This document shows positions 18,962-23,603 of a stretch of DNA of 23,603 bases, in pieces; positions within the stretch are counted from its first letter, which is position 1; the number at the start of each line of letters is the position of its first letter. The notes under the pieces are model-generated. The model worked only from the letters and a program-made list of their open reading frames with translations, ran no database searches and was not told where the DNA came from. The stretch is from a virus, in the IMG/VR virus record IMGVR_UViG_3300003885_000102, positions 1 to 23,603 of that record; one strand, written 5' to 3'. The translations under genes and the position numbers were made by a program.

Positions 18962-21753
18962 AACACAATCGCCAACAAGAGATTGACGACTATTTCACCT
19001 TTGATAGCCCTCAGGACAATAAACCAAGCAGTCAATATTCGGCGCCGAATGATGGGTCGCGCCAACAAGAGATTGACGACTATTTCACTTATGATTCTAG
19101 TCCGGCGCCGGACGCCAATCAATTTGAAATGTCGCCAGAACGGCAAGCAAAACTCAGTAATGAAATGAGCTACCCGACATCACCAAAGACTGATTACAGT
19201 GTGCGTGGTGATATCTTGTCTGAAGGGGCAAAAAAGGGCGTGGGTGATCTGGCCTCGATGGGGGGCGTGCTGGCGGATCGGTCGGTGGAATTAAAAAACC
19301 AGCTTTATGATAACCTGCCGCCTGATGTGCAAAAGTTAATGGGCACACGCGCAGTAAAGCCTAAAGACAATTATGAACGGCTTGCACGTAAAGGTTGGAA
19401 GTTATTGCTAGATGGCAAAGATATAACACCTAAGAATGAAGCGGAAAAGTATGCTTATAAGGCTGCGCAATTTGTGGGTTCTGGCCTGCCGTTTACGGCC
19501 CGTATGATGGTGAAAGAAGCGGGACAGCTTATCGAGAAGGGCTTGAGCAAGCCCGCGATAACGAAAGAGCTAGGCAAGACATTAGGTGTTGATTTGACGT
19601 CAGGTGTTACAGGTGGGGTTAGCGCTCAATACTGGGGTGATATCGTATCTTCCGCCTATGGTGAGGAAAATCGCTGGGTTGGCGATCTTCTGGGCGGTGT
19701 CGGTGGGGGCGCAGCACCTTATTATGCCGCAAATTTGACTGGCGGCGCTAAGAATGTGAAAACATTATTTACGGATTCAGGGAACCGTCAAGGCATGATG
19801 GAGAATGTCGCTAAGGATCGCATTGAGGCGGCTATCGGTGAAAGTCCAAGGTCGGCGGGTAATTTGGAACGGTCTCAGCAGTTACAGCAAAAAATGGAAG
19901 GGTTTAATCCTAATCTCGCGGCGGCGGCTGATTCTGAAGGCTTAAGTATGATGCAGCGCAATATTGATGCGCGCAACGTCGAGAATTACAATCGTTCAGA
20001 GCAGATGATCGCCAAGAGTAACGAATCAATCGATGCCTATTATCGAAAGACCATGCCAACACTAAATGATGAATTGATGCCGTTTATTAAAGAACGTTAT
20101 AGCGGTGTTGTCGATACGGCGGGGCGTCGAATTTCCGCTATCGATAAAAAAAGGGCACGGCTGAAAGGATCGCTAGAGGCAAATTCGCCAGCAGTGGCCG
20201 GTAAACGCCTGCGTGAATTGAAAGAGCAGGCACATACCGACGCAAAAAATTTAAAGGACTTGCAGCACGCCAGATTAATAGAAGATGCTAAAAAGAATAA
20301 CGTCGAGGCGGAGGTTTCTGATATACGTGCTGAAGTGGATTCGATTCTCAAAGAAGATGCGAGTGCCTTTGCCGATTTACCGAGTGTTTATCAAAAGATT
20401 CTACGGGTTATTCCTGAAGACCGTATTATTGAATCACCTATCCTTACACCAGCGGGTGCACCAGCGGCGACCGAGACGTTAAAACCTATCGCTTCTTTTG
20501 AGGTAATTGACTCACTGCTTAAGGAAGTTCGCAGGCAATCACGGATCGCGAAGGATGCGGATAAGGGTAAAAATAGCTATTTCTTGGACCGCATTAAAAA
20601 AGTCGTTGAATCCAAAATGGATGGCTTTGATAGCGCTACTGAATACGGGTCGTTTGCGCAACATAAACGAGCGGTAGATGCTAGTGACAGGGAAAATTAT
20701 TATAGTGTTTTCAAGCAGGGCTTGGGTGCGCGTATCAATAAAACGACCAAGATCGGTGATCGCTCGCCCGATGAAGAAGTCGTTAAAAAGTTTGTATTGG
20801 GTCGTGGCTCCGACGGTATCAAACAATTCAATAGAGTGTATCAAAATATACCCGAAGCGCAGGGATTATTGAAGTCAGGCGTTATGGATGCCCTAACGAC
20901 TAAAATTAAAGATAGTGGATTCACGCAAGAAACCATCGATAACTTTCTGTCGAAAAATAGATATGTCTTTGATGAGCTGCCCGGTCTGCGAGGTACGCTG
21001 TCAGATACGGGTCGTGCCGTTGAAGCGCTGTCTCGCCGTAAGATCGAATTAGAAAACTTTCAAAAGCGTATCGTTAATGACAACAACAATATCCATGCCA
21101 AGGCCGCCGGGTTTGATGATATTGAAGATGCGGTCGCGTCATCGTTTAAAAACAAGGACGTTGCAAGGTTATTAATGCGGGCCGCTAAGACCGACACACA
21201 AAAGCAAAATTTGGCTACCGGGTTTGCCGATTACGTTATTAAGCAAAATAAACCGTGGGAATATCTCGCAAACAACGAAAAATTATTAAAGCCGATTTTT
21301 AACCGGCTGGGTGCGGGGCATTACAATAATCTTAAGGATGTGTCTGAAGCTATGCAAATAATGGGGCGTTATCAATTGCCTGCGCATTTGGCTCCAATGG
21401 CGGGCGGCGGCGATCCCTTGAAACGCTATACGGATACCTCGGTGGTGAGCGCCTTTGCACAGATGCGTTTTGCTTTCTTTTACGGTAAAACGAGTGCGGT
21501 TTACCCTTTCGTTGACATTGGTTCCAAGTTTCTGTTCAAACAGGGGCGCGAGGCCATTGACCGCTTAATCGAAAAATCGATGTATGACCCCGATTTGGCA
21601 AAAACACTATCCAACCTAACCAAGCGTAAAGAAATGCCGTTAAAGGTTTGGAGGTCTCTGTCGGAGAAAATGTTGGGTGTACGCGTCAGGGCCGCCGCTT
21701 CGGCTGCTGGTGAGCCTAGTCTAAATGATCAATTTAATGCAGAAGTGCAATAA
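18958..21753 (+). CDS. Large ejection protein, third of three, with duplicated N-terminal motif
   Basis: A 931-aa protein, the largest in the window. The N-terminus has R-Q-Q-E-I-D-D-Y-F-T-(F/Y)-D-S twice (residues 5-17 and 35-47). A Gly/Ala-rich, mildly hydrophobic segment follows at about 208-262 (GGVSAQYWGDIVSSAYG, GGVGGGAAPYYAANL), then long charged helices (about 390-470) and a helical C-terminus. No lysozyme or transglycosylase motif is visible, so a murein-cutting activity is not supported. Position at the end of the tail/ejection block, size and composition match the large internal virion protein (P22 gp16 class). Overlaps the previous gene by 4 nt. A terminator follows at 21775, closing the transcript. 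Confidence 0.7.
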   Translation: MKHNRQQEIDDYFTFDSPQDNKPSSQYSAPNDGSRQQEIDDYFTYDSSPAPDANQFEMSPERQAKLSNEMSYPTSPKTDYSVRGDILSEGAKKGVGDLASMGGVLADRSVELKNQLYDNLPPDVQKLMGTRAVKPKDNYERLARKGWKLLLDGKDITPKNEAEKYAYKAAQFVGSGLPFTARMMVKEAGQLIEKGLSKPAITKELGKTLGVDLTSGVTGGVSAQYWGDIVSSAYGEENRWVGDLLGGVGGGAAPYYAANLTGGAKNVKTLFTDSGNRQGMMENVAKDRIEAAIGESPRSAGNLERSQQLQQKMEGFNPNLAAAADSEGLSMMQRNIDARNVENYNRSEQMIAKSNESIDAYYRKTMPTLNDELMPFIKERYSGVVDTAGRRISAIDKKRARLKGSLEANSPAVAGKRLRELKEQAHTDAKNLKDLQHARLIEDAKKNNVEAEVSDIRAEVDSILKEDASAFADLPSVYQKILRVIPEDRIIESPILTPAGAPAATETLKPIASFEVIDSLLKEVRRQSRIAKDADKGKNSYFLDRIKKVVESKMDGFDSATEYGSFAQHKRAVDASDRENYYSVFKQGLGARINKTTKIGDRSPDEEVVKKFVLGRGSDGIKQFNRVYQNIPEAQGLLKSGVMDALTTKIKDSGFTQETIDNFLSKNRYVFDELPGLRGTLSDTGRAVEALSRRKIELENFQKRIVNDNNNIHAKAAGFDDIEDAVASSFKNKDVARLLMRAAKTDTQKQNLATGFADYVIKQNKPWEYLANNEKLLKPIFNRLGAGHYNNLKDVSEAMQIMGRYQLPAHLAPMAGGGDPLKRYTDTSVVSAFAQMRFAFFYGKTSAVYPFVDIGSKFLFKQGREAIDRLIEKSMYDPDLAKTLSNLTKRKEMPLKVWRSLSEKMLGVRVRAAASAAGEPSLNDQFNAEVQ
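18970..19088 (+). repeat. 29-bp direct repeat (two copies, 90 bp apart) inside the 931-aa gene
   Basis: Positions 18970-18998 and 19060-19088 are identical over 29 bases (start CGCCAACAAGAG, end GACTATTTCAC). They encode the duplicated R-Q-Q-E-I-D-D-Y-F-T motif. Perfect identity at DNA level, including third codon positions, points to a recent duplication or recombination, or to selection on the DNA itself. Confidence 0.9.
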
Positions 21754-21774
21754 CGCTTAATTACACTGAATTGC

Positions 21775-21798
21775 AAACCGCCTTTATGGCGGTTTTTT
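21775..21798 (+). terminator. Rho-independent terminator before the tailspike gene
   Basis: AAACCGCC (21775-21782), loop TTTAT, GGCGGTTT (21788-21795), followed by TTT. A perfect eight-base stem with a six-base T run straddling its end is textbook. It ends the head/tail/ejection transcript. It also shows that the tailspike frame, open from a TTG at 21771, must start later. Confidence 0.85.
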
Positions 21799-21812
21799 AT
21801 GGGGATCAATCT

Positions 21813-23162
21813 ATGCCATTTAGTCCATTACTCGGTAGTCCAAAGCCACAGTTTTTCGACAACAACGGCGCGCCACTTGTCGGCGGTAATGTAGCATTCT
21901 TTGCGGCCGGTACTAGTACGCCCTTAGATACATACACTACTGTCGTGGGCGACGTGGCGAACGCTAACCCTATCGTGCTAGATTCACGTGGTGAGCCGCC
22001 AGAACAGATTAACGGCGTCGATCTCATTGCTTATAAGGCGGTATTACAAGATGCCGCCGGTGCCGTGCTATGGACGATTGACTTTATACTTTCGACAAAT
22101 TCAGGCGGCACAGCCGGGTCGCTCGGGTTTTTGAATAAAACCATTAGCACGATTGTAAATTACAATATGATCGCAGGCGATGACGGTGCGTTGGTTAGCG
22201 TTACCGGAAACGCCGTGCAGATTGGGTTGATGGATTCCGGCGTGGCCGGAAATGGCTATGTGGCCACAGTGATTAATAACGGCGATAATATTGTGACCGT
22301 TATCGGCGGTGAGTTCGATTTGATCAATGGTCTGGCTACGCAATATTTGCAGCCCGGTGAGCATTTAATTGTAACCTCCAACGGCTCATCATGGAATGGC
22401 CCACAGACCTACAATGGGTTGCCTTTGGCAATAGCCCTTGGCTCAGTAAATGCCATGACAGCGGACTTTACACCAAATATCGTCCCAACCATATTTTCTG
22501 GCGGCGTTGTTATTCAGGTTAAGCCGGTAGGTCAGATTACAACTTTCATACCAACGCTATCGGTTAACGGGTCCGTGCCTGAGTTTATAGTCAAAGAGGA
22601 CGATAAACCGCTAAGCCTGACCGATATTGTGGCCTCGTCGCAAACAATGCTGTTGCAGTATGATTCCGTGCTTAGTAAATGGATTTACTTAAACCCGTTA
22701 AACCGTCCTCTTGGGTTTGGGGGGGCGCTGGTTTACAGGACTGCCGATATATCTATTGTTAATGGTGTACCGACAATCCTCGATTTTGATTTCACTGACT
22801 ACGATACGGAAAATGGCACGATACATGATGACGTGACAAACAGTTCTCGTCTAACCGTACCGTCTGGTGCTTCATGGGTAAGGTTGACCGCTTACTCGGA
22901 ATGGGGCCCCCCTACAGTAGCAGGAAGCTATAATTTTGCAGCGAAAATTCTTAAGATGGGACTCTCTAACGTTGCCGGTTTGCCACGTACAAGCCTATCG
23001 GGGGCTGACTCTGATAATCCTGGCTTGCCTACTGTGTCAGCGGTAATACCTGTTGCTCCTGGCGATTATTTTGAACTTGAAGTAACCAATTTTTTTAATA
23101 ATGCCCTTGCTCTTAAAGGTGGTATCTCGGGTACGTGGTTCTCAATGGAAATATTACGGTAA
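21813..23162 (+). CDS. Tailspike / tail fibre with phage-tail N-terminal domain
   Basis: A 449-aa protein. Its N-terminus (about residues 1-95) is a widespread tail-attachment domain: S-P-K-P-Q-F-F-D-N-N-G-A-P-L-V-G-G-N-V, then FFAAGTSTPLDTYTTVVGD, A-N-P-I-V-L-D-S-R-G-E, and a strand pair YKAVLQDAAGAVLWTIDFI. The rest is beta-rich with no repeats of a pectate-lyase kind and no visible endosialidase or depolymerase motif; the last 150 residues could be a receptor-binding lectin-like domain (DFDFTDYDTENGTIHDD, APGDYFELEVTNFF). The start is ATG 21813 with GGGGA upstream, after the terminator. Transcription must come from a promoter I could not find or from readthrough. Host recognition is inferred from family and position. 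Confidence 0.8.
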   Translation: MPFSPLLGSPKPQFFDNNGAPLVGGNVAFFAAGTSTPLDTYTTVVGDVANANPIVLDSRGEPPEQINGVDLIAYKAVLQDAAGAVLWTIDFILSTNSGGTAGSLGFLNKTISTIVNYNMIAGDDGALVSVTGNAVQIGLMDSGVAGNGYVATVINNGDNIVTVIGGEFDLINGLATQYLQPGEHLIVTSNGSSWNGPQTYNGLPLAIALGSVNAMTADFTPNIVPTIFSGGVVIQVKPVGQITTFIPTLSVNGSVPEFIVKEDDKPLSLTDIVASSQTMLLQYDSVLSKWIYLNPLNRPLGFGGALVYRTADISIVNGVPTILDFDFTDYDTENGTIHDDVTNSSRLTVPSGASWVRLTAYSEWGPPTVAGSYNFAAKILKMGLSNVAGLPRTSLSGADSDNPGLPTVSAVIPVAPGDYFELEVTNFFNNALALKGGISGTWFSMEILR

Positions 23163-23185
23163 TTTTTTAACACGCTGAAGGCTAG

Positions 23186-23603
23186 TCATGCCATTATCCA
23201 GGGCACATTGGGCTTAAGCTTGACATTTTCTAACAATCGTATTGTCCCGCAATAGCTGTACCTCACCCTACAGGCCATTTGAAATGCGGCCTCGTATCCA
23301 TACTTACGGATTGAGAAGCTTTGTTTTTGGCCGATCTCGTTTTCAGAATATCGAGCGGTCCAGCTTAAAAAAACTTTCTTTCTCTGTGTAGTCTTTGTCA
23401 CATAAACACCAATGGCAGGCCTTTTTCTTATCGTCTTAAACGAATCTGGGCTATGCTTATAATCCAATCGCCACAATAATCCATTATCATCCAGTCTTTT
23501 ATCCCTCCACGCTACAGCGCATTCCATTGCCTTGCGCTTACCTCTAAATTTATCAAAATTAAAACATTTTGTTTTGCGTTTACCCTTTACCGTTACCGAT
23601 GCC
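23186..23603 (-). CDS. AP2-domain DNA-binding protein, partial (N-terminus outside window)
   Basis: The frame remains open from the stop at 23186 to the right edge, so the gene starts beyond the window; the ATG at 23527 is internal. The visible 139 codons hold the end of one AP2 unit (K-R-K-T-K-C-F-N-F-D-K-F ... A-M-E-C-A-V-A-W-R-D) and a second one (R-P-A-I-G-V-Y-V, F-L-S-W-T-A-R-Y, K-Q-S-F-S-I-R-K-Y-G-Y-E-A-A-F-Q-M-A-C). The second unit resembles unit 2 of the AP2 gene at 227-745. No nuclease domain is seen in the part present. It converges on the tailspike gene with a gap of 23 bases and no clear terminator. Domain confident, function unknown. Confidence 0.75.
   Translation of the reverse strand, partial: ASVTVKGKRKTKCFNFDKFRGKRKAMECAVAWRDKRLDDNGLLWRLDYKHSPDSFKTIRKRPAIGVYVTKTTQRKKVFLSWTARYSENEIGQKQSFSIRKYGYEAAFQMACRVRYSYCGTIRLLENVKLKPNVPWIMA

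Noticed and set aside
21771-21812. Earlier TTG start of the tailspike at 21771
   Set aside because: This segment is the terminator hairpin. The tail N-terminal domain begins after ATG 21813.

Overview
The window is 23.6 kb of a tailed bacteriophage or prophage with a short, podovirus-like P22-type tail. The genes are tightly packed with frequent ATGA or 1-30 nt overlaps. Base composition is intermediate and Shine-Dalgarno sites are ordinary, and most recognised families are typical of phages of Proteobacteria. The host cannot be named from the sequence. No integrase, replication gene, tRNA or CRISPR array is visible, and the window cuts through the genome at both ends.

Layout. (1) 1-2355, minus strand: a run of eight small accessory genes, including an AP2-type DNA-binding protein, a DUF3846-like protein, several familiar but uncharacterised small phage families and a paralogous 79/81-aa pair. 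They are apparently driven by a good sigma70-like promoter at 2363-2392 that lies so close to the first ATG that the mRNA could be leaderless. (2) 2414-9567, plus strand: packaging and head genes, namely an unknown small ORF, large terminase (TTG start), portal, a small conserved ORF, a GroES-like co-chaperonin, scaffold, two small structural proteins and the major capsid protein, ending in a strong hairpin. (3) 9615-10371, minus strand: a three-gene cassette inside the structural region (ribbon-helix-helix-like protein plus two small membrane/coiled-coil proteins) with its own near-consensus promoter, TTGATA-N17-TATAAT. (4) 10481-21753, plus strand: minor virion proteins, a frameshifted zinc-ribbon/REJ/propeller gene, P22 gp4-like adaptor, P22 gp10-like stabilisation protein, a fibre or needle protein, a sulfotransferase-like protein, an Asp/Asn beta-hydroxylase-like 2OG oxygenase and three ejection-type proteins, closed by a rho-independent terminator at 21775-21798. 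(5) 21813-23162: tailspike or tail fibre. (6) 23186 to the right edge, minus strand: a second AP2-domain gene, cut by the window.

How it works together: terminase and portal fill a procapsid built on the scaffold from the major capsid protein, possibly with help from the phage's GroES-like protein. gp4- and gp10-like proteins close the portal, the fibre/needle and tailspike recognise the host, and three large Gln/Gly/helix-rich proteins are probably ejected with the DNA. The points most worth a second look are a perfect 11-bp tandem duplication that splits one virion gene into two frames, the sulfotransferase/hydroxylase pair inside the tail module, and the self-promoted antisense cassette between capsid and tail genes.
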